From positions 7,564,001 to 7,628,000 of the forward strand of contig NZ_RKQF01000001.1 of the NCBI RefSeq assembly GCF_003814875.1: a stretch of 64,000 nt of DNA. The letters run 5' to 3'. The DNA comes from Streptomyces sp. Ag109_O5-1 (lineage in GTDB: Bacteria > Actinomycetota > Actinomycetes > Streptomycetales > Streptomycetaceae). Of this stretch, positions 23,100 through 31,701 are shown in pieces. Numbering within the stretch: position 1 is the first letter of the stretch; the number at the start of each line of letters is the position of its first letter. Made by a program: the position numbers and the translations under genes. The notes beneath the pieces were generated by a model. It was not told where the DNA came from. It searched no databases and saw nothing but the letters and a program-made list of their open reading frames with translations.

Positions 23100-24260
23100 T
23101 CAGCTCACCAGACCCAGCTCCCGGGCGATCAGCATCCGCTGCACCTCGCTCGTGCCCTCGCCGATCTCCAGGATCTTGGAGTCGCGCCACATCCGGGCCA
23201 CCGGGTACTCGTTCATGAAGCCGTAGCCGCCGTGGATCTGGGTGGCGTCGCGGGCGTTGTCGACGGCGACGGTGGAGGAGTAGAGCTTGGCGAGGGCGGC
23301 TTCCTTCTTGAAGGGTTCGCCGGAGACGAGGCGGGAGGCCGCGTCGCGCCAGGCGAGGCGGGCCGTGTGGGCCTTCATCTCCATGTCGGCGACCTTGAAC
23401 TGGATGGCCTGGTTGGCCCCGATGGGGCGGCCGAAGGCGTGGCGTTCCTTCGCGTACTTGACGGACTCGTCGACGCAGCCCTGGGCCAGGCCGGTCGCCA
23501 GCGCCGCGATCGCGATCCGGCCCTCGTCCAGGATGCGCAGGAACTGGGCGTAGCCGCGGCCCTCCTCGCCGAGGAGGTTGGCGGCGGGGACCCGGACGTC
23601 CGCGAAGGACAGCTCACGGGTGTCGGAGGCGTTCCAGCCGACCTTGGAGTAGGGGGCGGCGACCGTGAAGCCGGGGGCGCCGGACGGCACGATGATCGCG
23701 GAGATCAGCGGCTTGCCGTCGGGCTTGCGGCCGGTGACCGCGGTGACCGTCACCAACCCCGTGATGTCCGTACCCGAGTTGGTGATGAAGCACTTGCTGC
23801 CGTTGATCACCCATTCGTCGGTGGCGGGGTCCAGACGGGCCGTGGTGCGGGTGGCGCCCGCGTCGCTGCCGCCGTCGGGCTCGGTGAGGCCGAAGGCACC
23901 CAGGATCTCCCCGGCGCAGAGCCTCGGCAGCCACTCCTGCTTCTGCTCCTCGGTGCCGAAGAGGTGGATCGGCATGGCGCCCAGGGAGACCCCGGCTTCG
24001 AGGGTGATCGCCACCGACGAGTCGACGCGGGCCAGTTCCTCCAGGGCGATGCCGAGCGCCAGGTAGTCGCCGCCCATTCCGCCGTACTCCTCGGGGAACG
24101 GCAGTCCGAACAGGCCCATGCGGCCCATCTCGCGGACGATCTCGTAAGGGAACTCGTGGCGCTCGTAGAAGTCGCCGATCTTCGGCGCCACGACGTCGTG
24201 CGCGAACTCCTCCACCGTGCGGCGGAGTTCTTCCAGTTCGGGGGAGAGGCGGTGGTCCAT
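23100..24260 (-). CDS. Acyl-CoA dehydrogenase, probably isovaleryl-CoA dehydrogenase
   Basis: A 386-residue FAD flavoprotein with the start MDHRLSPELEELRRTV behind AGGAG. Acyl-CoA dehydrogenase motifs include FGLPFPEEYGGMGGDYLALGIALEELARVDSSVAI, ILGAFGLTEPDGGSDAGATRTTA, and the C-terminal GGYGFMNEYPVARMWRDSKILEIGEGTSEVQRMLIAR. A catalytic Glu of the isovaleryl-CoA type would lie in the helix near 255. Context decides the substrate: it follows HMG-CoA lyase and a biotin-dependent carboxylase in one operon, the set for leucine breakdown (isovaleryl-CoA to 3-methylcrotonyl-CoA). It is the last gene of the operon, five bases after HMG-CoA lyase. Confidence 0.88.
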   Translation of the reverse strand: MDHRLSPELEELRRTVEEFAHDVVAPKIGDFYERHEFPYEIVREMGRMGLFGLPFPEEYGGMGGDYLALGIALEELARVDSSVAITLEAGVSLGAMPIHLFGTEEQKQEWLPRLCAGEILGAFGLTEPDGGSDAGATRTTARLDPATDEWVINGSKCFITNSGTDITGLVTVTAVTGRKPDGKPLISAIIVPSGAPGFTVAAPYSKVGWNASDTRELSFADVRVPAANLLGEEGRGYAQFLRILDEGRIAIAALATGLAQGCVDESVKYAKERHAFGRPIGANQAIQFKVADMEMKAHTARLAWRDAASRLVSGEPFKKEAALAKLYSSTVAVDNARDATQIHGGYGFMNEYPVARMWRDSKILEIGEGTSEVQRMLIARELGLVS

Positions 24261-24265
24261 GGTCG

Positions 24266-25198
24266 TCACTCCTGGTGGGAGAGGGCGCGGACGGTGCGGG
24301 ACGGGCTGGGTCGGCCCAGTTGTCCGGCCATCCACACGCTGGTGGCGGTGAGACGGCCGAGGTCGACTCCGGTCTCGATGCCGAGGCCCTGGAGCATCCA
24401 GACCAGGTCCTCGGTGGCGAGGTTGCCGGTGGCGGACTTGGCGTACGGGCAGCCGCCGAGCCCGCCGGCGGACGCGTCGACCGTCGTCACGCCGTGTTCC
24501 AGGGCCGCGTAGGTGTTGGCGAGCGCCTGGCCGTAGGTGTCGTGGAAGTGCACGCCGATGACGTTCGTCGGCACGCCTTCCTCATTGAGCAGGGAGAGCA
24601 GTTCGAGGACATGGCCGGGGGTCGCGACGCCGATCGTGTCGCCGAGGCTCAGCTCGTCGCAGCCCATGTCGCGAAGCGCCCTGCAGACCCTGACCACCTG
24701 GTGGAGGGGGACGGCGCCCTCCCAGGGGTCGCCGAAGCACATCGAGACATAACCGCGGACGTGGGCGCCGGCGTCCTTCGCCTGCCGGACGACCGGGTCG
24801 AAGACGGCCAGGGACTCGTCCAGCGTCCGGTTGAGGTTGGCCTTGGCGAAGGACTCCGTGGCGCTGGCGAAGACGGCGATCCGGCGGGCGCCGAGGGCCA
24901 GTGCCCGGTCCAGGCCGCGCTGATTGGGGACCAGGACGGGGAGGGTCACCCCTGGAAGATCGCTGACCTGAGGGAACAGGTCCTCCGCGTCGGCCAGTTG
25001 GGGCACCCACTTGGGGTGGACGAAACTGGTCGCCTCGATCGTCGTCAGGCCCGCGTCGGCCAGCCGCCGGATGAACTCGGCCTTGACGTCGGTCGGCACG
25101 CTGGACTTCTCGTTCTGCAGTCCGTCGCGGGCGCCGACCTCGTGGATGCGGACCCGGGCGGGGAGGTCCGTCGCCGGTACGACCATGGGGAGCGTCAC
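24266..25198 (-). CDS. Hydroxymethylglutaryl-CoA lyase
   Basis: A 310-residue HMGL-like TIM-barrel enzyme that cleaves HMG-CoA to acetyl-CoA and acetoacetate, the last leucine-degradation step. RIHEVGARDGLQNE at residues 17-30 is the metal and substrate site. DASAGGLGGCPYAKSATGNLATEDLVWM includes the catalytic Cys loop. VHFHDTYGQALANTYAAL carries the metal-ligand histidines. Its GTG start overlaps the stop of the carboxylase alpha gene (GTGA). Confidence 0.94.
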   Translation of the reverse strand: MTLPMVVPATDLPARVRIHEVGARDGLQNEKSSVPTDVKAEFIRRLADAGLTTIEATSFVHPKWVPQLADAEDLFPQVSDLPGVTLPVLVPNQRGLDRALALGARRIAVFASATESFAKANLNRTLDESLAVFDPVVRQAKDAGAHVRGYVSMCFGDPWEGAVPLHQVVRVCRALRDMGCDELSLGDTIGVATPGHVLELLSLLNEEGVPTNVIGVHFHDTYGQALANTYAALEHGVTTVDASAGGLGGCPYAKSATGNLATEDLVWMLQGLGIETGVDLGRLTATSVWMAGQLGRPSPSRTVRALSHQE

Positions 25199-27207
25199 TG
25201 GTCCTCCTCTGCCGGGGCTGCCGTGGCTGCCGGGGTGATCACGGCCAGCACCTGGTCCATGGCGACCGTGCTGCCGGGTGTCACGTCGAGTTCGGCGACC
25301 GTGCCGGCGTGCGGGGCGGAGACGACGTGCTCCATCTTCATCGCCTCCACCACCAACAGGCTCTGACCGGCCGTGACTTCGTCCCCGACGGCGACCTTCA
25401 CGACGGTCACCGTGCCGGGCATCGGCGCGGTGAGGGAGTCGGCGCCGGAGTGCGCGGTGCGGCTCAGCGAGGCGGCGACCGGGTCGTGGTCGCGGACCTG
25501 CCAGGCGTCGCCGTCGCGGCCGATCCAGTCGGCGGCGCGGTGGAAGGTGTGCGTGATGTTGTTGAGTCGGAGCGTGAACCGGTGCCTGCCGTCCTGCCGC
25601 GGGGGCACACCCACGGACCCCTGGAGGGGTTCCCCGGTTCCGGGGAGGAGCAGTTCCGCCGCTCCGCCCGGGGTGCGGCGCACGCGGACGGTCACCGGCT
25701 CGTGGCCCGGCACCTGAAGATGGTGCGAGGTCCAGGCCCGCCGGCCGCCGAGGCGCCAGCCGTCGGCGGTGGCGAACGGGTCCGTCCAGCCGGAGCCGCC
25801 GACGGGGGCGATCGCGTCCTGGCGCAGCAGTGCCGCCGCCGCGTACACCTCCGCCGGCACCGTGTCCGACACCAGTCCGTCCGCCTCGCGCTCCACCAGC
25901 CCGGTGTCCAGCTCTCCCGCCACCACCGCCGGATGGGCGAGGAGCCGGCGCAGGAACCCGGCGTTGGTCAGCACGCCCAGCGTGACCGTCTCGGCGAGGG
26001 CCGCGCGCAGCTTCCGGAGGGCGGTCTCCCGGTCCGGGCCGTACGCGATCACCTTGGACAGCATCGGGTCGTACAGGCTGCCGACCTCGGTGCCCTCGCT
26101 GAGCCCGGAGTCGGTGCGGATGCCGTCGCCCTGCGGTTCCCCCAGCAGCAGCACCGTGCCGCCGGTGGGCAGGAAGCCGCGCGCCGGGTCCTCGGCGCAG
26201 ATCCGTGCCTCGACGGCGTGCCCGGTGAGCGTGATGTCGGCCTGGGCGAAGGCCAGTCGCTCACCCGCCGCCACCCGCAGCTGCCACTCCACCAGGTCGA
26301 GGCCGGTGACCAGCTCGGTGACCGGGTGCTCCACCTGGAGCCGGGTGTTCATCTCCATGAAGTAGTACGCCGAAGGGTCGCCGCCCGGCACGATGAACTC
26401 CACCGTGCCCGCGCCGACGTAGCCGCACGACCGTGCCGCCTGCACCGCGGCCTCGCCCATCGACGCCCGGGTCTCCTCGTCCAGGAGCACGCTGGGCGCC
26501 TCCTCGACGACCTTCTGGTGCCGTCGCTGCAGGGAGCACTCCCGCTCCCCGAGGTGGACGACGTTCCCGTGGCCGTCGGCCAGCACCTGGATCTCGATGT
26601 GCCGGGGCCGGTCGATCCACCGTTCGACGAGGAGCGTGTCGTCGCCGAAGGAGGCGCGGGCCTCGCGGCGGGCGGCCGCGATCTCCTCGTCCAGGAGCGC
26701 CAGGTCCCGCACCAGCCGCATGCCCTTGCCGCCCCCGCCGGCGGACGGCTTGAGCAGCACAGGTGCGCCCAACTCGGTGGCCGCGTCCACTAGTTCGGGA
26801 TCACGCCCGCCCGGCACCACCGGTACCCCGGCCGCCGCCACGGTCTCCTTCGCCCGGATCTTGTCGCCCATGAGCGCGATCGCGTCGGCCGGCGGGCCGA
26901 TGAACACCAGCCCCGCCTTCTCACAGGCCCGCGCGAACCCGGCGTTCTCCGCGAGGAAGCCGTAGCCGGGGTGGACCGCCTGGGCGCCACTCGTAAGAGC
27001 CGCATCCAGCAGCCGCTCCACGGACAGATAGCTCTCGCCCGCCGGTGCCGGACCGAGGCGTACCGCCGTGTCGGCCTCCCGGACGTGCCGTGCGTCCGCG
27101 TCGGCGTCGGAGTACACGGCCACCGAGCGCACGCCCAGCGACCGCAGCGTACGGATGACCCGGACGGCGATCTCGCCCCGGTTGGCCACGAGTACGGTGT
27201 CGAACAC
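25195..27207 (-). CDS. Biotin-dependent acyl-CoA carboxylase alpha subunit (methylcrotonyl-CoA type)
   Basis: A 670-residue protein with biotin carboxylase and biotin carrier domains. GTG at 27207 is chosen because AGGAGGGG lies just before it. TVLVANRGEIAVRVIRT opens the biotin carboxylase domain; the ATP-grasp has GGGGKGMRLV, and EMNTRLQVEHPVTELVTGLDLVEWQ the active site. The C terminus contains VVEAMKMEHVV, with Lys624 the biotinylation site. It carboxylates biotin for the adjacent beta subunit. Context with isovaleryl-CoA dehydrogenase and HMG-CoA lyase points to 3-methylcrotonyl-CoA, though a broader acyl-CoA range is possible. Confidence 0.92.
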   Translation of the reverse strand: MFDTVLVANRGEIAVRVIRTLRSLGVRSVAVYSDADADARHVREADTAVRLGPAPAGESYLSVERLLDAALTSGAQAVHPGYGFLAENAGFARACEKAGLVFIGPPADAIALMGDKIRAKETVAAAGVPVVPGGRDPELVDAATELGAPVLLKPSAGGGGKGMRLVRDLALLDEEIAAARREARASFGDDTLLVERWIDRPRHIEIQVLADGHGNVVHLGERECSLQRRHQKVVEEAPSVLLDEETRASMGEAAVQAARSCGYVGAGTVEFIVPGGDPSAYYFMEMNTRLQVEHPVTELVTGLDLVEWQLRVAAGERLAFAQADITLTGHAVEARICAEDPARGFLPTGGTVLLLGEPQGDGIRTDSGLSEGTEVGSLYDPMLSKVIAYGPDRETALRKLRAALAETVTLGVLTNAGFLRRLLAHPAVVAGELDTGLVEREADGLVSDTVPAEVYAAAALLRQDAIAPVGGSGWTDPFATADGWRLGGRRAWTSHHLQVPGHEPVTVRVRRTPGGAAELLLPGTGEPLQGSVGVPPRQDGRHRFTLRLNNITHTFHRAADWIGRDGDAWQVRDHDPVAASLSRTAHSGADSLTAPMPGTVTVVKVAVGDEVTAGQSLLVVEAMKMEHVVSAPHAGTVAELDVTPGSTVAMDQVLAVITPAATAAPAEEDQ

Positions 27208-27218
27208 GAGTCCCCTCC

Positions 27219-28835
27219 TCACATCCGGAAGACGCCGAACTGGGGCTCACCCAGCGGCGCGTTGCCACAGGCCGTCAGCGCGAGACCGAGCACCTGCCGG
27301 GTGTCGAGGGGGTCGATGACCCCGTCGTCCCAGAGGCGGGCGGTCGCGTAGTAGGCGTTGCCCTGGCGCTCGTACTGGGCGCGGACGGGCGCCTTGAAGG
27401 CCTCTTCCTCCTCGGCCGGCCAGTCCTCGCCGCGCGCCTCCAGCTGGTCCCGCTTCACCGTCGCGAGGACCGAGGCCGCCTGCTCGCCGCCCATCACCGA
27501 GATCTTGGCGTTGGGCCACATCCACAGGAAGCGGGGCGAGTAGGCCCGGCCGCACATGGAGTAGTTCCCGGCGCCGTACGAACCGCCGACCACCACCGTC
27601 AGCTTCGGCACCCGCGTGCAGGCCACGGCCGTGACCATCTTGGCGCCGTGCTTGGCGATGCCGCCGGCCTCGTAGTCCTTGCCGACCATGAAGCCGGAGA
27701 TGTTCTGCAGGAACACCAGCGGGATCCCGCGCTGGTCGCACAGCTCGATGAAGTGGGCGCCCTTCTGGGCGGACTCGGAGAAGAGGATGCCGTTGTTGGC
27801 GACGATGCCGACGGGGTGGCCGTGGATCCGGGCGAAGCCGGTGACCAGGGTCTGCCCGAACTCGCTCTTGAACTCGGCGAACCGGGAGCCGTCGACGACC
27901 CGGGCGATGACCTCGCGGACGTCGTAGGGGGTGCGGGAGTCGACGGGGACGGCGCCGTAGAGGCCGTAGGGGTCGGCCTTGGGCTCGACGACCGGGGTGA
28001 CCTCCCAGGGCAGGGCGCGCCGGGCGGGGAGGGTGGCGACGATGTTCCGGACGATCCGCAGGGCGTGCGCGTCGTCCTCGGCGAGGTGGTCGGTGACCCC
28101 GGAGACCCGGGAGTGGACCTCGCCGCCGCCCAGCTCCTCGGCCGTCACCACCTCACCCGTGGCGGCCTTCACCAACGGGGGCCCGCCGAGGAAGATCGTG
28201 CCCTGGTTGCGGACGATGACGGCCTCGTCGCTCATGGCCGGGACGTACGCGCCGCCCGCCGTGCACGAGCCGAGGACGGCGGCGATCTGCGGGATCCCCG
28301 CGCCCGACATCCGGGCCTGGTTGTAGAAGATCCGCCCGAAGTGGTCGCGGTCCGGGAAGACCTCGTCCTGCATGGGCAGGAAGGCGCCGCCGGAGTCCAC
28401 GAGGTAGAGACAGGGCAGCCGGTTGTCGAGGGCCACCTCCTGCGCCCGCAGGTGCTTCTTCACGGTCATCGGGTAGTACGTGCCGCCCTTGACGGTCGCG
28501 TCGTTGGCGACGATCACGCACTCGCGCCCGCTCACCCGCCCGATCCCGGCGATCACACCGGCGGCCGGAGCCGCTCCGTCGTACATCCCCTCGGCGGCCA
28601 GCGGAGCCAGTTCCAGGAACGGGGACCCCGGATCGAGCAGGGTGTCCACCCGGTCCCTCGGCAGCAGCTTCCCGCGCGCCGTGTGCCGGGCGCGTGCCTT
28701 CTCGCCGCCGCCCAGTGCGGCCGCGGCCAGCTTGGTGCGCAGCTCCTCCACGAGGGCGCGGTGCGCCTCCTCGTTGGCCCGAAAGGCCTCCGACGCGGGG
28801 TCTGCCGCGCTCGTCAGCTCCGGTGCCTGGTCCAT
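27219..28835 (-). CDS. Acyl-CoA carboxylase beta (carboxyltransferase) subunit, methylcrotonyl type
   Basis: A 538-residue crotonase-fold carboxyltransferase that moves CO2 from biotin to the acyl-CoA. GKLLPRDRVDTLLDPGSPFLEL is the canonical N-terminal motif. CIIVAND-type CVIVANDATVKGGTYYPMTVKKHLRAQE, then FLQNISGFMVGKDYEAGGIAKHGAKMVTAVA and GGSYGAGNYSMCGRAYSPRFLWMWPNAKISVMGG, are typical of methylcrotonyl-CoA and geranyl-CoA carboxylases rather than propionyl-CoA ones. It is the first gene of the operon, divergent from a TetR regulator, with two palindromic sites in the 86-base gap. Confidence 0.93.
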   Translation of the reverse strand: MDQAPELTSAADPASEAFRANEEAHRALVEELRTKLAAAALGGGEKARARHTARGKLLPRDRVDTLLDPGSPFLELAPLAAEGMYDGAAPAAGVIAGIGRVSGRECVIVANDATVKGGTYYPMTVKKHLRAQEVALDNRLPCLYLVDSGGAFLPMQDEVFPDRDHFGRIFYNQARMSGAGIPQIAAVLGSCTAGGAYVPAMSDEAVIVRNQGTIFLGGPPLVKAATGEVVTAEELGGGEVHSRVSGVTDHLAEDDAHALRIVRNIVATLPARRALPWEVTPVVEPKADPYGLYGAVPVDSRTPYDVREVIARVVDGSRFAEFKSEFGQTLVTGFARIHGHPVGIVANNGILFSESAQKGAHFIELCDQRGIPLVFLQNISGFMVGKDYEAGGIAKHGAKMVTAVACTRVPKLTVVVGGSYGAGNYSMCGRAYSPRFLWMWPNAKISVMGGEQAASVLATVKRDQLEARGEDWPAEEEEAFKAPVRAQYERQGNAYYATARLWDDGVIDPLDTRQVLGLALTACGNAPLGEPQFGVFRM

Positions 28836-28854
28836 GCCGCGATCCCCTCACCTT

Positions 28855-28870
28855 GTTAATGAGCGTTAAC
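28855..28870. promoter_or_regulatory. Palindromic operator 1 in the leucine-operon/TetR gap
   Basis: GTTAATGAGCGTTAAC, imperfect 16-bp palindrome. It agrees at 13 of 16 positions with operator 2, whose start is 29 bases downstream. Likely the binding site of the divergent TetR protein. Confidence 0.7.
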
Positions 28871-28883
28871 GCATTTCCCTCAG

Positions 28884-28899
28884 GTTAACGACCGCTAAC
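28884..28899. promoter_or_regulatory. Palindromic operator 2 in the leucine-operon/TetR gap
   Basis: GTTAACGACCGCTAAC, the second copy of the palindrome (consensus GTTARYGNNCRYTAAC). The starts of the two copies are 29 bases apart, nearly three helical turns. It lies 22 bases before the TetR start codon. Confidence 0.7.
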
Positions 28900-28921
28900 C
28901 TCCCTGTCTAGAATTGCCTTC

Positions 28922-29518
28922 ATGGTCACGAGAACCGACGCCCCGAGCCGTCGCGAGCAGATCCTCAAGGAGGCCGCCCGGCTGTTCGCCGAGCGCGGCT
29001 TCCACGGTGTCGGCGTCGACGAGATAGGCGCCGCGGTCGGCATCAGCGGGCCCGGTCTCTACCGGCACTTCGCGGGCAAGGACGCGATGCTCGCGGAGCT
29101 GCTGGTGGGGATCAGCGGGCAGCTGCTGACGGGGGCGAAGCGGCGCCTGGCGGAGGCCGACGGGGTCCCCGCCGAGGAGGTCCTCGACTCCCTCATCGAG
29201 GGCCATATCGACTTCGCCCTCGACGACCGCCCACTGATCACCCTGCACGACCGGGAGCTGGACCGCTTGCGCGACAGCGACCGGAAACTCGTCCGCCAGC
29301 TGCAGCGGCAGTACGTCGAGCTGTGGGTGGAGGTCCTCCGGGAGGTCCACCCGACCCTGTCGGAGCCCGCCGCCCGCTCGGCCGTCCACTCGGTCTTCGG
29401 TCTGCTGAACTCGACCCCGCACTTGGGCCGACCGGGTTCCCTGCCGGGCCGCACGGCGACGGCGACCCTGCTGCACCGGATGGCGAAGGGGGCGTTCGGG
29501 GCGGCGGCGGGGGAGTGA
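28922..29518 (+). CDS. TetR/AcrR-family regulator of the leucine-degradation operon
   Basis: A 198-residue protein. REQILKEAARLFAERGFHGVGVDEIGAAVGISGPGLYRHFAGKDAMLAELL is the TetR DNA-binding domain (about 10-60); the helical C-terminal ligand-binding domain follows. Divergent placement from the carboxylase operon and the two palindromes in between make it the probable local repressor, with an acyl-CoA intermediate as the likely inducer. Both points are inference. The N-terminal MVTRTDAPSR is short and basic. No strong terminator is seen before the next gene, only about 110 bases. Confidence 0.9.
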   Translation: MVTRTDAPSRREQILKEAARLFAERGFHGVGVDEIGAAVGISGPGLYRHFAGKDAMLAELLVGISGQLLTGAKRRLAEADGVPAEEVLDSLIEGHIDFALDDRPLITLHDRELDRLRDSDRKLVRQLQRQYVELWVEVLREVHPTLSEPAARSAVHSVFGLLNSTPHLGRPGSLPGRTATATLLHRMAKGAFGAAAGE

Positions 29519-29587
29519 CGAGCGTTACGCCCGTCCTGCCTCCCGCACCCTGGACCCATCCGCCTACCCGCCGGTACGGTGATGTTC

Positions 29588-29607
29588 TGAGCAAGCGCTT
29601 AGACAGA
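29588..29607 (+). promoter_or_regulatory. Candidate operator before acyl-CoA dehydrogenase 2
   Basis: CTGAGCAAGCGCTTAGACAG: AAGCGCTT core with matching CTG/CAG ends, 14 of 20 positions palindromic. It sits 24 bases before the GTG start at 29631, overlapping the promoter. It differs from the GTTAAC palindromes upstream, so another regulator is implied. Confidence 0.45.
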
Positions 29608-29630
29608 TGGACGTGCCTGGAGGTGGCGGC

Positions 29631-30788
29631 GTGCGCCGTACGTTGTTCAACGAGGATCACGAGGCGTTCCGGGAGACCATCCGCGCCTTCATCGAGGCCG
29701 AGGTCGTACCGGTGTACGACGAGTGGTTCGCGGCCGGCCAGGCGCCCCGCGACTTCTACTACAAGCTCGCCGAGCTCGGCGTCTTCGGCATCCGCGTCGA
29801 CGAGGAGTACGGCGGCGCCGGTATCGACTCCTACAAGTTCGAGGCCGTCCTGTACGAGGAGACCGCCCGTGCGGGCGTCGCCTTCGGCGGCTCCGGTGTG
29901 CACGTGCTGCTCGGCCTGCCGTACATCAAGCTGCTGGCGACGGACGAGCAGAAGAAGCGGTACCTGCCGAAGTTCGTCTCCGGCGAGGAGATGTGGGCCA
30001 TCGCGATGACCGAGCCGGGCACCGGCTCCGACCTCGCGGGCATGAAGACCACCGCCAAGCTCAGCGAGGACGGCACGCACTACGTCCTCAACGGCGCCAA
30101 GACCTTCATCACCGGCGGTGTGCACGCCGACCGCATGATCGTCTGCGCCCGCACCTCCGCGCCCTCCGCCGAGGACCGCCGGCACGGCATCTCCCTCTTC
30201 GTCGTGGACACCAAGGCCGAGGGCTACTCGGTCGGCCGCAAGCTCGACAAGCTGGGCCTGAAGACCTCCGACACCGCCGAGCTCGCGTTCGTCGACGTCA
30301 AGGTCCCCGTCGAGGACCTCCTCGGCGAGGAGAACAAGGGCTTCTACTACCTCGGCCACAACCTCGCCTCCGAGCGCTGGGGCATCGCCTTCGGCGCCTA
30401 CGCCCAGGCCAAGGCCGCCATACGGTTCGCCAAGCAGTACGTCCAGGACCGCGTCGTCTTCGGCCAGCCCGTCGCCGCCTTCCAGAACACCAAGTTCGAG
30501 CTGGCCGCCTGCCAGGCCGAGGTGGACGCGGCCGAGGCCGTCGTCGACCGCGCCACGGAGGCCCTCGACGCCGGTGAGCTGACCCCGGCGGAGGCCGCCA
30601 GCGCCAAGCTGTTCACCACCGAGGTCGCCCACCGCGTGATCGACCGCTGCCTCCAGCTGCACGGCGGCTACGGCTTCATGAACGAGTACCCGATCGCCCG
30701 CCTGTACGCGGACAACCGTGTCAACCGCATCTACGGTGGCACCAGCGAGATCATGAAGACGATCATCGCGAAGGACATGGGCCTGTAA
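29631..30788 (+). CDS. Acyl-CoA dehydrogenase (fatty-acid type)
   Basis: A 385-residue FAD enzyme. GTG at 29631 is preferred over ATG at 29607 because GGAGG stands seven bases before it. Motifs: FGIRVDEEYGGAGIDSYKFEAVLYEE, MWAIAMTEPGTGSDLAGMKTTAKL, KLGLKTSDTAELAFVDVKVP, and the C-terminal LQLHGGYGFMNEYPIARLYADNRVNRIYGGTSEIMKTIIAKDMGL. Acyl-CoA dehydrogenases oxidise saturated acyl-CoA to trans-2-enoyl-CoA; this member looks like the long-chain and branched groups. It is followed 35 bases later by a TesB thioesterase, with which it is probably co-transcribed. Confidence 0.9.
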   Translation: MRRTLFNEDHEAFRETIRAFIEAEVVPVYDEWFAAGQAPRDFYYKLAELGVFGIRVDEEYGGAGIDSYKFEAVLYEETARAGVAFGGSGVHVLLGLPYIKLLATDEQKKRYLPKFVSGEEMWAIAMTEPGTGSDLAGMKTTAKLSEDGTHYVLNGAKTFITGGVHADRMIVCARTSAPSAEDRRHGISLFVVDTKAEGYSVGRKLDKLGLKTSDTAELAFVDVKVPVEDLLGEENKGFYYLGHNLASERWGIAFGAYAQAKAAIRFAKQYVQDRVVFGQPVAAFQNTKFELAACQAEVDAAEAVVDRATEALDAGELTPAEAASAKLFTTEVAHRVIDRCLQLHGGYGFMNEYPIARLYADNRVNRIYGGTSEIMKTIIAKDMGL

Positions 30789-30823
30789 GGCTCCCGCAAT
30801 TACCGGCCAGTAGAAAAGGTGCC

Positions 30824-31696
30824 ATGAACCAGGCACTGAACGATCTCCTCGATCTGCTCGACCTGGAGCAGATCGAGGAGAACATCTTCCGCGGCCAGTC
30901 CCGGTCCGCCGTCGTCCCGCGTGTCTTCGGCGGGCAGGTCGCGGCCCAGGCGTTGGTCGCCGCCGGGCGTACTGTCCCGGCGGACCGGCACGCCCACTCG
31001 CTGCACGCGTACTTCCTGCGCCCCGGCGACCCGGGCGCGCCCATCGTCTACACAGTCGAGCGCATCCGCGACGGCCGCTCCTTCACCACGCGGCGCGCGG
31101 TCGCCGTCCAGCACGGCCGGCCGATCTTCGCCCTCTCGGCGTCCTTCCAGACGTTCGAGGAGGGCCTCGACCACCAGGCCCCGATGCCGGCCGCGCCCGA
31201 CCCGGAGACCCTGCCCACCTCGGCGGAGCGCTTCCACGGGTACGACCACCTGGACCCGGTCGTCGTCGGGAAGTTCCTGGAGGCCCGCGAGGCGATCGAC
31301 CTGCGGTACGTCGAGGAGCCGCCGTTCGGCAAGTACGGCGAGCCGCGCGAGCCGCACAGCCAGGTCTGGTTCCGCACCAACGGCAAGCTCGACGACGACC
31401 CGCTGCTGCACGTCGTCCTCGCCACGTACGTCTCCGACATGACCCTCCTCGACTCCGTGCTGCTCGCGCACGGCCGCGGCGGCTGGGCCGTCGGGGACGT
31501 GGTGGGCGCCTCGCTCGACCACGCCATGTGGTTCCACCGGCCGTTCCGCGCCGACGAGTGGCTGCTGTACGACCAGGAGTCCCCGTCGGCCCACGGCGGC
31601 CGCGGCCTCGGCCAGGCGCGGATCTACACCCAGGACGGTTCGCTGGCCATTTCCGTGATCCAGGAGGGTGTCGTCCGCGTCCCTCGGGAAAACTGA
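30824..31696 (+). CDS. Acyl-CoA thioesterase II (TesB family)
   Basis: A 290-residue double-hotdog thioesterase that hydrolyses acyl-CoA to free acid and CoA. The N-terminal half has ENIFRGQSRSAVVPRVFGGQVAAQALVAA and SLHAYFLRPGDP. The C-terminal half contains ASLDHAMWFHRPFRADEWLLYDQESPSAHGGRGLGQARIY, with the Asp, Ser/Thr and Gln that form the TesB active site. It lies between an acyl-CoA dehydrogenase and a CDF transporter on the same strand with short gaps (35 and 5 bases), so the three are one transcription unit. Confidence 0.92.
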   Translation: MNQALNDLLDLLDLEQIEENIFRGQSRSAVVPRVFGGQVAAQALVAAGRTVPADRHAHSLHAYFLRPGDPGAPIVYTVERIRDGRSFTTRRAVAVQHGRPIFALSASFQTFEEGLDHQAPMPAAPDPETLPTSAERFHGYDHLDPVVVGKFLEAREAIDLRYVEEPPFGKYGEPREPHSQVWFRTNGKLDDDPLLHVVLATYVSDMTLLDSVLLAHGRGGWAVGDVVGASLDHAMWFHRPFRADEWLLYDQESPSAHGGRGLGQARIYTQDGSLAISVIQEGVVRVPREN

Positions 31697-31701
31697 GGGG
31701 C

